From assembly GCF_033096465.1 (NCBI RefSeq), contig NZ_AP028156.1:2994501-3058500 (forward strand): a DNA stretch of 64,000 nt. The letters run 5' to 3'. Below, one piece after another: positions 55,914 through 64,000 of this stretch. Every line of letters begins with the position of its first letter. Positions within the stretch are counted from its first letter, which is position 1. The notes beneath the pieces were generated by a model. It had not been told where the DNA came from, did no database searches, and saw only the letters and a list, made by a program, of their open reading frames with translations. Source of the stretch: Blautia luti. GTDB taxonomy: Bacteria > Bacillota > Clostridia > Lachnospirales > Lachnospiraceae. The translations under genes and the position numbers were made by a program.

Positions 55914-56870
55914 TTATAATGCCAGCAGTGCGATCATGCACATAACAGCAGTAATTACGGAAAATACGGCAACTACTCTTGTCTCAGACCAGCCGCACAG
56001 TTCAAAATGATGATGGATCGGAGCCATCTTAAAGATACGTTTGCCATGGGTTGCTTTGAAATAAGTTACCTGGATCATGACGGAAAGTACCTCGATCAGG
56101 TAGATCAGACCTACCAGCAGGATAAATAACGGCATCTGCATTACATAAGCAGTACCTGCTACAAATCCGCCCAGTGCCAGTGATCCGGTATCTCCCATAA
56201 AAACTTTCGCCGGATATACATTAAACAACAGAAATCCCATAAGACTTCCCACAACTGCACAGGTGATCGGTTCGATGCCTGATTTCATTCCGATGGAAAC
56301 TACTGAGAAGAAAACAGCTACGATCAGAGTTACGCTGGAAGCCAGACCATCCAGACCGTCTGTAAAGTTTACACCGTTTACAGTACCGATCACTGCGAAA
56401 AACAGTACCGGATAAGCCAGCCATCCCAGATTCAGGAAATGTCCGCTCCAGAACGGAATACGCATGGTCAGGGAAATATCTGTATAATTCACAATATAGA
56501 ACACGAAGATTCCCGTCAGGATCACCTGCAGCAGAAATTTCTGCCATGGAAGCAGTCCGTCAGAACGTTTCAGGACAACTTTCAGATAGTCATCCAGAAA
56601 TCCGATGATACCGAATCCAAGTGTGAGAAACAGTACCGGAATGATCTTCGGATAATCTCCTACATAAAACAGCGCAGTTACAGCAGTAGCGATAAGAAAG
56701 ATCACACCGCCCATGGTAGGGGTTCCCGCTTTCTTCAGGTGGGACTGCACACCTTCTGTTCTTTCTGTCTGGCCCATCTTCAGTTTCCTGAGGAAAGGAA
56801 TGATGATCGGTCCTAATACAACACTGATGGCAAATGCGATCAGCACAGGGATTACAACTTGAAATTCCAT
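55914..56870 (-). CDS. mraY: Phospho-N-acetylmuramoyl-pentapeptide transferase MraY
   Basis: 318 residues with about ten TM helices. KKAGTPTMGGVIFL (about 47-60), FGIIGFLDDYLKVVLKRS (catalytic DD), NFTDGLDGLASS, FMGDTGSLALGG and the HHH motif APIHHHFELCGW. It makes lipid I from UDP-MurNAc-pentapeptide and undecaprenyl phosphate at the inner face of the membrane. Follows the spoVD-like gene by 79 nt; the gap is AT-rich. Confidence 0.97.
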   Translation of the reverse strand: MEFQVVIPVLIAFAISVVLGPIIIPFLRKLKMGQTERTEGVQSHLKKAGTPTMGGVIFLIATAVTALFYVGDYPKIIPVLFLTLGFGIIGFLDDYLKVVLKRSDGLLPWQKFLLQVILTGIFVFYIVNYTDISLTMRIPFWSGHFLNLGWLAYPVLFFAVIGTVNGVNFTDGLDGLASSVTLIVAVFFSVVSIGMKSGIEPITCAVVGSLMGFLLFNVYPAKVFMGDTGSLALGGFVAGTAYVMQMPLFILLVGLIYLIEVLSVMIQVTYFKATHGKRIFKMAPIHHHFELCGWSETRVVAVFSVITAVMCMIALLAL

Positions 56871-56949
56871 TTTACACCTCGTTCATTCTTTCGTTTTTAT
56901 TAAATTTTTTCTTGATCATTTCCTAGTATAAGGCTTTTTTTTTCATTAA

Positions 56950-58710
56950 TCAACCCTCTGAGGTCTTTTCCGGGGTGATTTCTGCGGTCTTTGCAATTCC
57001 CAGATAAGGCAGGATATTTTCGAAGATACTGCGGATCACAGGTGCTGCAATGGTTCCGCCATAATAAATCCCCTGTGGGTCGTGAATGATGCACAGCCCC
57101 AGGATCTGAGGATCTTCGGCAGGAGCGAATCCCAGAAATGAGGAAATATAACGATTGGCACTTCTGGGCAGTGTCTGTGAAGTAGCTGTTTTTCCACCTA
57201 TGGAGTAACCCTCGATCTTTGCATTTTTGCCGGATCCCTGGGATACCACAGTTTCCAGTATTTCCCTGACCTGCTTTGAAGTATTTACCGAAACAACTCC
57301 CTCTTTCACAGGATAGGTCAGTTTTTCCCCTTCTGTTCCATCCGGGTTCAGCACGGACACTCCGAAATGGGGCGTGATCCTTTTTCCTCCGTTGATCAGG
57401 GAACTTACTGTTGTGGCAAGCTGGATGGGAGTGATCTGGAAGGATTGCCCGAAAGATACAGTGGCCAGTTCCACTTCTCCCATATTTTTCATGGCATGCA
57501 TGATAGTCCCTGCTTCTCCCGGCAGATCCACACCTGTTTTGTCAAAAAGCCCAAACTGGCGGAAGTATTTATAATACCGTTCCACTCCCAGTCTGAGTCC
57601 CACCTCTATGAAGACAGGGTTGCAGGAATTCTGGGCTCCTTCCACGAAATTCTGGGCTCCGTGGCCTGTTCTTTTCGCACAGTGGATCCTTCTGTCTTCC
57701 ACCACTTTATATCCCGGACAGTAGAACCTGTCATCTTTCGACACCACACCGGCTTCCAGACCTGCAGACATGGTAATGATCTTAAAGGTGGATCCCGGCT
57801 CATAAGTATCGTTCAGGCAGGGATTTCTCCACATCTGGTTCAGTAAATCCTGTTTTTTTTCCCCGGTGACTTCTCCACTTTCCGTCTGTGTGTTCAGGGT
57901 AAAGGGATCATTCAGATCGAATTCCGGTACATTGACACAGGCGTAGATCTCTCCGTTTTGCGGATTCATCAAAAGAATCGAAACTCTTTCTGCCTGTTTT
58001 TCTTCCATTACTTTCAATGCTGCCTGCTGGGCATATTCCTGGATATTTACATCCAGGCTCAGAACCAGGCTGCTGCCCTCTACAGGGTCTTCTCTGGTTT
58101 CTCCCAGAGCATCCAGTTCCACGCCTCTGGCATCTGCGGTAGTGAGGATCTTTCCCTGCTTGCCTTTTAATATTTCTTCATATTTTACTTCCAGACCGAT
58201 GATCCCCTGATTGTCACCTCCTGTGAAACCCAGCACTTTGGAGGCAAGGCTGCCGTAGGGATAATATCTTTTATAATCTTCATCCACTTTCACACCGGAA
58301 AGTCCTTCTTCACGAATGGCATCCCCCACTTCTTTCTCCACATTGGTTCTAATCCTTTCTATAGATGAGACTTTTTCTACCCTTTTACGGATCTGGTCTT
58401 TTGGCATTTCCAGTTTCTGTGCCAGAAGGGAAATGACTTTCTCCGGCTCTTTGATCTGACTGTGGATCACAGAGATGGTACATACAGTTCTGTTGGAAGC
58501 CAGGACTTTTCCTCTGGCATCCAGGATCTTTCCCCTGGCAGCTTTGATATCTCTTTCCCTTTCATGAAGATCCTTCGCCTTTTCATAATAATAATCTGAC
58601 CGGAAGCACATCAGATAAAACAGCCTGCCTGCAAGCCCAGTGATCATCAGTACACAGCACAGAAATACTACCCAGATCTTTTTCTTATGAAAAGTCATAT
58701 TCTTTTTCAT
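56950..58710 (-). CDS. Class B penicillin-binding protein, SpoVD-like, with KTA in place of KTG
   Basis: 586 residues. Short cytoplasmic N-terminus, one TM (IWVVFLCCVLMITGLAGRLFYL), PBP dimerisation domain (RGKILDARGKVLASNRTVC) and transpeptidase domain with STFK (GSTFKIITM), SCN (GAQNSCNPVF) and GGKTATS. The third box is KTA rather than K(T/S)G. No PASTA domain. It crosslinks septal or spore peptidoglycan. Its SD is in the 3' arm of a terminator hairpin just upstream, and U-tract and ATG touch, implying separate control from ftsI. It could be a second FtsI or a sporulation SpoVD; sequence alone does not decide. Confidence 0.88.
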   Translation of the reverse strand: MKKNMTFHKKKIWVVFLCCVLMITGLAGRLFYLMCFRSDYYYEKAKDLHERERDIKAARGKILDARGKVLASNRTVCTISVIHSQIKEPEKVISLLAQKLEMPKDQIRKRVEKVSSIERIRTNVEKEVGDAIREEGLSGVKVDEDYKRYYPYGSLASKVLGFTGGDNQGIIGLEVKYEEILKGKQGKILTTADARGVELDALGETREDPVEGSSLVLSLDVNIQEYAQQAALKVMEEKQAERVSILLMNPQNGEIYACVNVPEFDLNDPFTLNTQTESGEVTGEKKQDLLNQMWRNPCLNDTYEPGSTFKIITMSAGLEAGVVSKDDRFYCPGYKVVEDRRIHCAKRTGHGAQNFVEGAQNSCNPVFIEVGLRLGVERYYKYFRQFGLFDKTGVDLPGEAGTIMHAMKNMGEVELATVSFGQSFQITPIQLATTVSSLINGGKRITPHFGVSVLNPDGTEGEKLTYPVKEGVVSVNTSKQVREILETVVSQGSGKNAKIEGYSIGGKTATSQTLPRSANRYISSFLGFAPAEDPQILGLCIIHDPQGIYYGGTIAAPVIRSIFENILPYLGIAKTAEITPEKTSEG

Positions 58711-58765
58711 AAAACAAAAACTCCGCAGAAATCGTCATATTAATATATGAAGATTCTCTGCGGAG
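58708..58765 (-). terminator. Terminator hairpin that also masks the SD of the spoVD-like gene
   Basis: On the minus strand CTCCGCAGAGAA pairs with TTTCTGCGGAG (long AT-rich loop), followed by TTTTTGTTTT and immediately the ATG (58708-58710). The only SD, GCGGAG, is inside the 3' arm. Confidence 0.82.
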
Positions 58766-58799
58766 ATATTCCCTCTGTCTGCCTGTACGGTATTTTCTG

Positions 58800-61040
58800 T
58801 TATTCCAGACCGGCTTCCTCATTGGTAATGCCGTCTGTTTCTGCATTATTATCCTGTGTGGTATCTTCCTCATCATCCTCTGGAGGTGCAGGTGCATCCG
58901 GATTGGACACTCCATCCTCCGAAGAATCTGCTGTAGTACTTCCGGAACCTATTGTCAGGTTCGTGGACATTTTATAATTTCCTTCTTCATCCAGAATGTG
59001 GTCTCCGTTGGAATCCAGAAGATATCCGTTCTGGTCAATACGGTTGCCGTCCCAGTCGATCAGATTGCCCTCTGCATCCACCAGATTACCGTCACTGTCC
59101 AGATCTGTGCCTGTAGCACTTTTCAGATGGCCTTTAAAGCCTTCCCATAATTCCGTCTCCGGTACTGTGCCGTCCTCTGATTCATCCGGTTTCACATTCA
59201 GATACGGAAGAAGCTCAGAAAGAATCCCCTGTGCAATGTACTGAGGATAGGTACTGTTTGCCTGGTCGTCTACATTCGGCTCATCTACAACTACATAGAT
59301 CACTACAGCCGGATCATCCACCGGTGCAAATCCGATAAAGGATACCAGATATTTCATATTTCCACGTGGGTATTTCTCAGCAGTACCTGTTTTACCGCCT
59401 GAGCTGTAACCCTGAACCTTGGAATGGCGGCTGGTACCCTGCTGTACACTCAGTTCCATGTAACTTCTGATATCAGCGGAGATCTGTGAGGAAATGGTCT
59501 GCTTCAACAGTGTAGGAGAAATCGTTTTCACCGTACTTCCGCTGCTGTCTAATATCTTCGTTACCAGATGCGGCTGATAGTAATAGCCTCCATTGATAAC
59601 GGAACACATGGCATTGATCTCCTGGATCATGGTACAGGTAAATCCCTGTCCGAAGGCAGAACATGCAAGTTCTGTCTCTCCCATGGAATCTTCTGTATGG
59701 ATAATACCAGCTCCCTCATTTGGAAGGTCAATACCTGTTCTGGTACCGAAGTTAAACAGACTCTGCGCTTTTACAAACTGTCTGGATCCAAGTCTGGCAC
59801 CGATCTGCATCATGGCATCATTACAGGAATTGGCGATCACCTCTCCCAGTGTTTCTGTTCCGTGGGCATCCGGCCATACCGCACATTTGATCAGGGTATC
59901 GCCGAAAGTCTGTGAACCATCGCACACGAAAGTATCAGATTCCTGGATCGCACCCTTTTCCAGTGCTGCTGCCATGACGATAGGTTTTACTACTGATCCG
60001 GGTTCATAGGCATCTGTTACACTGAAATTGCTCCACATACCGTTCAGTGCCTCTACTGTCTCCTCATCGTTCATGGCCTTGATCTCTTCCTTGGAATATA
60101 CATTGGAAAGATCTCTTGGATTGTTCAGGTCATAACGGTCGCCACCATCCATGGCAATGATCTCTCCTGTGGAAGGATCCTCCACGATCACACCGATATT
60201 CTTGGCTCCCATGGCTTCTTTGAAACCGTTTACATATTTCTCTACGATCTGCTGCGCACCGATATCAATGCTTGTCTGGATGCTCTTGCCGTTGTTTGCA
60301 GGAATGATGGTCTGTTCCACATCGGAATCATTATTGATATATCCATACTGTCGGCCATCCACGCCAGTCAGTGTGCTGTTGTAATAACCTTCCAGTCCTA
60401 CATCTGCCACATCCCTGTCAAGAGTGAACCCGATGGTGTCACAGGCTGCATCGTTAAACGGATAGGATCTGAGATAATCTTCCTCAAACCACACGCCTTT
60501 GATATTGGCACGTTGTTCTGCCTGTGCAGTCGTCAGTCCGGAATCCACATCTGCCGATTCGTATTCCTCGAACTCTTTCTTCTTATCCATGGACAGCTGT
60601 TTCGTCAGGATCTGATACTGGCTTTCCTTTGTTTTATCATCGGAAAGCAGACTGCGGATCTTATTTTCATCAAGTCCCAGCACCTCTGTCAGTGCATTGA
60701 TGGTAGGTTCTACATAATCCTCCTCCGAGTTAACTGTTTTACAGTCCAGAATCACATTATAAACCTTGTTGCTGGTTGCCAGGATATTTCCATTCCGGTC
60801 ATATATGTCCCCACGCTTGGCAGGAAGGGTCTGGCTCTGATATTTCTGCTGTGCCTGGCTTAGTACCTGTTTTTTGTATTTGCTGCCGCTGGTGGCATTA
60901 ATATAGGTAATTCTTGCCGTTAATGCGACTAAAGCCAGTAACACTGCCGAAAACAGCATTACCAGCTTTCTCTTCATATTATAATTTATTTTTCTCTGTG
61001 GTTTTTTTCTTGGTCTTCGTTTATTTCCTGTATTACTCAA
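58800..61040 (-). CDS. ftsI: Class B penicillin-binding protein FtsI (PBP2) with repetitive C-terminal tail
   Basis: 746 residues. TM at about 27-47, dimerisation domain (PAKRGDIYDRNGNILATSN), transpeptidase motifs PGSVVKPIV (S-x-x-K, here SVVK), ANSCNDAM (SxN) and GGKTGTAEKY. After about residue 615 a tail carries repeats of an octapeptide like DxDGNLxD (SDGNLVD, AEGNLID, WDGNRID, QNGYLLD, SNGDHILD, EEGNY), then a D/E/T/P-rich end. The tail is outside the membrane. It works with FtsW at the septum. Terminator at 58721-58765 follows. Confidence 0.92.
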   Translation of the reverse strand: MSNTGNKRRPRKKPQRKINYNMKRKLVMLFSAVLLALVALTARITYINATSGSKYKKQVLSQAQQKYQSQTLPAKRGDIYDRNGNILATSNKVYNVILDCKTVNSEEDYVEPTINALTEVLGLDENKIRSLLSDDKTKESQYQILTKQLSMDKKKEFEEYESADVDSGLTTAQAEQRANIKGVWFEEDYLRSYPFNDAACDTIGFTLDRDVADVGLEGYYNSTLTGVDGRQYGYINNDSDVEQTIIPANNGKSIQTSIDIGAQQIVEKYVNGFKEAMGAKNIGVIVEDPSTGEIIAMDGGDRYDLNNPRDLSNVYSKEEIKAMNDEETVEALNGMWSNFSVTDAYEPGSVVKPIVMAAALEKGAIQESDTFVCDGSQTFGDTLIKCAVWPDAHGTETLGEVIANSCNDAMMQIGARLGSRQFVKAQSLFNFGTRTGIDLPNEGAGIIHTEDSMGETELACSAFGQGFTCTMIQEINAMCSVINGGYYYQPHLVTKILDSSGSTVKTISPTLLKQTISSQISADIRSYMELSVQQGTSRHSKVQGYSSGGKTGTAEKYPRGNMKYLVSFIGFAPVDDPAVVIYVVVDEPNVDDQANSTYPQYIAQGILSELLPYLNVKPDESEDGTVPETELWEGFKGHLKSATGTDLDSDGNLVDAEGNLIDWDGNRIDQNGYLLDSNGDHILDEEGNYKMSTNLTIGSGSTTADSSEDGVSNPDAPAPPEDDEEDTTQDNNAETDGITNEEAGLE

Positions 61041-61048
61041 TTACTCAC

Positions 61049-61645
61049 CTACTTCGAATCTGGTACATCCTGATACTGTCTCACATAACTGTTGCCTGAG
61101 GTGGAATAAGATACTGTCTGATCATCTGACGGATATTTCATTCCCAGACTTCCCAGTGCAGTCTTTTTGATCTTATTGAGATCTACATTGGAGGTCACCT
61201 GACTGTAATATGCGTCATTATCCTCTTTCAACTGTGCAAGTTCCTCCTCAAGGGATGCCACTGTGCTCATCTTGGCTGTAATTTCTGATTTATACCTGAG
61301 ATATTTCACAGAACAGAAAAGTATGGCAATACACACAACTGACAAAAACACAACGAAACCGACGCCCATTCCAAGGGCTCTCTGTCTGTTCTGCTGTGCC
61401 TGTATGCTTAGCTGATGTGGTTGCCTGGCCGTCTGCGTGTGTTGCTGTGTCTGACGGTTTCGACTGGTCTGCGGTCTTTGCTGTGGCCTCTGTGATCTTC
61501 CCGGCTGCTGTGGTCTACCTGGCTGTCTTCTCTCCGGAACTTCTGCGAGACGTCTGACCGTATTCCCCTCTACATACATTCCTCTGTTTACTCTGGCGTG
61601 ATTTGTGTTTCGTCTGGCTGTTTCAGCCCTGGTTGTCTTCGCCAT
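61049..61645 (-). CDS. ftsL: FtsL-like division protein
   Basis: 198 residues. A long basic Q/R/P-rich cytoplasmic N-terminus (about 1-90), one TM (MGVGFVVFLSVVCIAILFCSV), then a coiled coil (AKMSTVASLEEELAQLKEDND) and a short tail. The plan and the position between rsmH and ftsI identify FtsL, though sequence similarity within the family is low. It forms the FtsQLB-type complex that activates FtsWI. The basic N-terminus is much longer than in E. coli FtsL and may contact nucleic acid or FtsA-like partners (inference). Confidence 0.85.
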   Translation of the reverse strand: MAKTTRAETARRNTNHARVNRGMYVEGNTVRRLAEVPERRQPGRPQQPGRSQRPQQRPQTSRNRQTQQHTQTARQPHQLSIQAQQNRQRALGMGVGFVVFLSVVCIAILFCSVKYLRYKSEITAKMSTVASLEEELAQLKEDNDAYYSQVTSNVDLNKIKKTALGSLGMKYPSDDQTVSYSTSGNSYVRQYQDVPDSK

Positions 61646-61661
61646 TTCATGCCTCTCTCAA

Positions 61662-62597
61662 TTACAATACTCTCTCAAAAATTCTGAGTTTCGCGCTCTT
61701 GGAACGCGGATTTTCTTCCATTTCATCCTCCCCTGGAAGAATCGGTTTTCTTGTGATCACTTTTCCCTTGGATTTCTTTCCGCATACACATACCGGAAAG
61801 TCCGGCGGACAGGTACATGGATTCTCGTTTTTACGGAAAATCGTTTTTACGATCCTGTCTTCCAGAGAATGGAAAGTGATGATACAAAGCCTGCCTCCAT
61901 CGTCCAGCAGATCGATCATTCCGTCCAGGGAATCTCTGAGTACATCCAGTTCCCTGTTCAGTTCAATACGGATCGCCTGGAAGGTTCTCTTCGCAGGGTG
62001 TCCCGATTTCACCTGCATCTTCATGGGAATGGATTCCCTGATGATCTCAGTCAGCTCACCTGTGGTAGTGATAGGTCTGATCTGTCTGGCTGCTACAATG
62101 TGTTTGGCTATATTTTTCGCAAATTTATCTTCACCGTAATCACGGATGATACGATAGAGTTCTTTTTCTTCATACTGATTAACAATGTCACTGGCTGTCA
62201 GTGTCTGGCGCTGATCCATACGCATGTCAAGAGGTGCATCTGCACGATAGGTAAAACCTCTCTCTTCATTATCCAGTTGATAGGAGGATACTCCCAGGTC
62301 AAGGACGATCCCATCCACCTTATGGATGTCTCTGGCTGCCAGTTCCTGTACCATGTAACAATAATTGCTGCGAATGATCGTTGCCTGTTTATAGGCGGCT
62401 AACCTCTCACTCGCAGCAATTATCGCATCCTGGTCTTGATCTATGCCAATAAATCTCCCCTTGGCAGAAAGTTTTTTACATACCTCACGGGCATGACCCG
62501 CGCCTCCTAAAGTGCCGTCCACGTAGATTCCGTCCGGTCTGATGTTCAGGCCCTGGATGGTTTCTTCCAGTAATACAGATTTGTGTTTAAATTCCAT
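61662..62597 (-). CDS. rsmH: 16S rRNA (cytosine(1402)-N(4))-methyltransferase RsmH
   Basis: 311 residues, full length. [18 protein letters not shown] motif [15 protein letters not shown] (about 27-41), [19 protein letters not shown], and [12 protein letters not shown]; the C-terminus has [15 protein letters not shown], a typical Cys-rich insert, ending LRIFERV. It makes m4C1402 in 16S rRNA. Conserved second gene of the dcw cluster. Confidence 0.97.
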   Translation of the reverse strand: MEFKHKSVLLEETIQGLNIRPDGIYVDGTLGGAGHAREVCKKLSAKGRFIGIDQDQDAIIAASERLAAYKQATIIRSNYCYMVQELAARDIHKVDGIVLDLGVSSYQLDNEERGFTYRADAPLDMRMDQRQTLTASDIVNQYEEKELYRIIRDYGEDKFAKNIAKHIVAARQIRPITTTGELTEIIRESIPMKMQVKSGHPAKRTFQAIRIELNRELDVLRDSLDGMIDLLDDGGRLCIITFHSLEDRIVKTIFRKNENPCTCPPDFPVCVCGKKSKGKVITRKPILPGEDEMEENPRSKSAKLRIFERVL

Positions 62598-62654
62598 ATC
62601 CGTCTCCTGTCTGGATTCCCTTCACGAACTTTCTTTACACCGTGGTCTGATCCC

Positions 62655-63086
62655 TCAGATCACAATGCCCATATCCTGCATACTCTCCGCAATGCTGTCC
62701 ATGTCATCATAATTGCAGTTCTCGCTCCACTTTTCCTTGCTCCATATTTCAATCCTGTTCAGATTACCTGTAAGAACCACATCCTTCTCCAGTCCTGCGA
62801 ATTCACGCAGTGTCTGAGGTACAAGGATACGTCCCTGCCTGTCCAGCTCACATGTGGTGGCTCCAGCAACAAAGAATCGTGAGAAAGTTCTGGCGTTTTT
62901 GTTTGTAAGTGGTAAAGCTCTGAGTTTCAGTTCAAAGGATTCCCATTCGTCCATCGGATAAATGGATAAGCAACCATCAAGTCCCTTAGTCAGTACGAAC
63001 TCTTCCCCTAAGAGTTCTCTGAATTTCGAAGGAATGATCAGACGCCCCTTCGCGTCGATTGTATGGTTGTACTCACCCATGAACAT
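62655..63086 (-). CDS. mraZ: Transcriptional regulator MraZ
   Basis: 143 residues with two SpoVT/AbrB-like swapped-hairpin repeats: [20 protein letters not shown] (3-22) and [18 protein letters not shown] (about 78-95). MraZ forms an octameric-type ring and represses the dcw operon, including itself, by binding TGGG-type direct repeats; a six-unit array lies at 63158-63215. SD AGGTGAG precedes ATG 63086; the ATG two codons on is the alternative. Confidence 0.97.
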   Translation of the reverse strand: MFMGEYNHTIDAKGRLIIPSKFRELLGEEFVLTKGLDGCLSIYPMDEWESFELKLRALPLTNKNARTFSRFFVAGATTCELDRQGRILVPQTLREFAGLEKDVVLTGNLNRIEIWSKEKWSENCNYDDMDSIAESMQDMGIVI

Positions 63087-63157
63087 ATTATACTCACCTA
63101 CTCTCGGGAAATCTGATTCTCCCCCTCAGATTTCCATGGTGGAAAATGAGCTTCTCT

Positions 63158-63215
63158 GCCACTGCATCCCCATTCTCCACCACTATTCACCACTTTCTAC
63201 CACTTATGTTCCCAT
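63158..63215 (-). promoter_or_regulatory. MraZ operator array, six TGG repeats
   Basis: On the minus strand ATGGGA, GTGGTA, GTGGTG, GTGGTG, ATGGGG and GTGGCA follow one another with TGG-to-TGG distances of 12, 10, 10, 10 and 11 nt. Known MraZ operators are TGGG-type boxes spaced about one helical turn. The array starts at the -10 box and extends into the leader, a position suited to repression. Confidence 0.82.
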
Positions 63216-63242
63216 TCTAAACTATTTAAGCCGAAAAAACAA
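63214..63242 (-). promoter_or_regulatory. dcw cluster promoter (PmraZ)
   Basis: -35 TTGTTT (63237-63242), 17-nt spacer, -10 TAGAAT (63214-63219), overlapping the first MraZ box. The leader to mraZ is about 120 nt. The rest of the mraZ-lgt gap contains the terminator at 63332-63362 and otherwise AT-rich sequence. Confidence 0.65.
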
Positions 63243-63331
63243 GTGCCAAACCAAGATTTTTAAAATTTAGAAATATATTAACATTTTCGAAATATCCTTT
63301 ATTTTCGGGTTTTTTTCCAGTTATTTCCATT

Positions 63332-63362
63332 AAAAAATGGGCTGAAAAACCACTTCAGCCCA
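63332..63362 (-). terminator. Terminator of the lgt transcript
   Basis: TGGGCTGAA pairs with TTCAGCCCA and is followed by TTTTTT on the minus strand. Confidence 0.85.
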
Positions 63363-63523
63363 TACTTAACACCGGAATTTATTAATTTCTATTTAAGGAT
63401 TCTTTATTTTTGGGATTTCACACCACTTTGAAATTTTTACTCATTTTTTCAAATAAAATCGTTAAAATGCGCAAAACCTGTTCTTTATTTTTGTTAAGAA
63501 TATACATACCTTCTCACGGTACA

Positions 63524-64000
63524 TTATGAATCCTCTTTCTCTTTTTTCTTCTTTCTCTCCGCCTCTTCCTGCTCCTGCCAGATCCGTTCCCTGCGCTGTC
63601 TGCGCATGGTGTCTCTCTTCTTGACCATCACTCTCTGCACAATAGCTGACGGCACAAAGATGACAAACAATACTGCGGAGATCACCAGAGAAACGCCGAT
63701 CCGTGTTCCGGGAATGCAGAGTTTATCAGTTCTCAGCCATTCAAAAAAGAAACGTCCTGCGCCATAGGCTCCCAGGTACCACATGAACAGTTCGCCCTGA
63801 AATTTCTTTCTTCTGCGCAGAGCCAGAAGTACCAGAAGTATCACCAGACACCACAGGCTTTCATAAAGAAATACAGGCTGTACCTGAATATAGGATATTC
63901 CGTCTATTGTCAGGAGATTATCCCTCATTGTCCCGGAAACTTCCCCGGAACGTACTGCTGAAAGGGGAAGCTGTATTGCCTGGATCCCACTGGTGTATTC
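63524..64000 (-). CDS. lgt: Prolipoprotein diacylglyceryl transferase (Lgt), C-terminal part
   Basis: The 158 visible codons match the C-terminal half of Lgt: VQPVFLYESLWCLVILLVLLAL (catalytic-site proximal QPTFLYES motif, here QPVFLYES), GELFMWYLGAYGAGRFFFEWLRTD and a final TM (VSLVISAVLFVIFVPSAIV). A cytoplasmic tail rich in R, K and E (RRQRRERIWQEQEEAERKKK) follows. It transfers diacylglycerol to the lipobox Cys of prelipoproteins. The N-terminus and the HGGL motif lie beyond the window. Confidence 0.9.
   Translation of the reverse strand, partial: EYTSGIQAIQLPLSAVRSGEVSGTMRDNLLTIDGISYIQVQPVFLYESLWCLVILLVLLALRRRKKFQGELFMWYLGAYGAGRFFFEWLRTDKLCIPGTRIGVSLVISAVLFVIFVPSAIVQRVMVKKRDTMRRQRRERIWQEQEEAERKKKKEKEDS

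Noticed and set aside
63087-63092. TATAAT immediately before mraZ
   Set aside because: It sits between the SD and the ATG, so it cannot be the -10 of this gene; a better promoter lies at 63214-63242.
63158-63215. CRISPR-like or short tandem repeat array
   Set aside because: Repeats are only 5-6 bp with helical spacing and precede mraZ, which fits an MraZ operator.

Overview
The window looks like a chromosome segment of a Gram-positive gut anaerobe of the Lachnospiraceae (Blautia-like; genus not certain). Reasons: the dcw cluster order with two class B PBPs, Lachnospiraceae-type unknown families (DUF1002, DUF1836, DUF4364, DUF1540, YerC/TrpR-like), a GguAB/ChvE-type sugar importer with YesMN two-component genes, GH36 and GH51 glycosidases, and strong SD sequences with TTG and AUU starts. 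No rRNA, tRNA or CRISPR array was seen.

Layout. 1-3 kb: 5' part of an RlmI-type methyltransferase, a structured ~180 bp repeat, a GNAT acetyltransferase and a DUF1002 exported protein. 3.07-11.3 kb: an AT-rich accessory island wedged between the DUF1002 promoter and the 3' end of rlmD. It carries an IS110 relic, a probable group II intron tail, kdpE, kdpD, a membrane-anchored LysR-ligand-domain-like protein, ktrA, ktrB, a frameshifted 5' scrap of kdpC, and a truncated parB. Integrative elements are known to insert at rlmD/rumA 3' ends, so this is probably the remnant of one. It couples a Kdp-type sensor system (with an intact c-di-AMP-binding motif) to a Ktr transporter, while kdpFABC is reduced to debris. 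11.3-17.7 kb: rlmD, a small membrane protein, codB, pcrA, DUF1836. 17.8-22.2 kb: GH36 alpha-galactosidase, divergent AraC regulator, secreted FN3 protein.

22.2-26.1 kb is a decayed sugar-utilisation locus. An intact GH51 arabinofuranosidase is surrounded by tails of an ABC binding protein and an ABC permease, a frameshifted IS200/IS605 tnpA, a lacI regulator cut short by that IS, and a chimeric dsdA/lacZ scrap. 26.2-37.2 kb: YerC, a PHP hydrolase, then a monosaccharide ABC importer (binding protein, ATPase, permease) preceded by a YesM/YesN-type two-component system flanked by two more binding proteins, which probably senses the sugar outside the cell. 37.2-41.6 kb (plus strand): polysaccharide deacetylase, YesL, radical SAM YtqA-like, DUF4364, rarA. 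41.6-47.1 kb: cytidylate-kinase-like protein and the livJHMGF branched-chain amino acid importer, with an attenuator-like leader.

47.5-48.95 kb: infC-rpmI-rplT with an L20-type leader terminator and an AUU start on infC. 49.1-49.4 kb: Cys-rich DUF1540 protein. 49.5-63.2 kb: dcw cluster, transcribed on the minus strand as mraZ-rsmH-ftsL-ftsI-spoVD-like-mraY-murD-ftsW-murA-ftsQ-ftsZ. It is preceded by a six-repeat MraZ operator array and interrupted by a terminator hairpin that also buries the ribosome binding site of the second PBP. murE, murF, murC and murG are not in the cluster. The window ends inside lgt.
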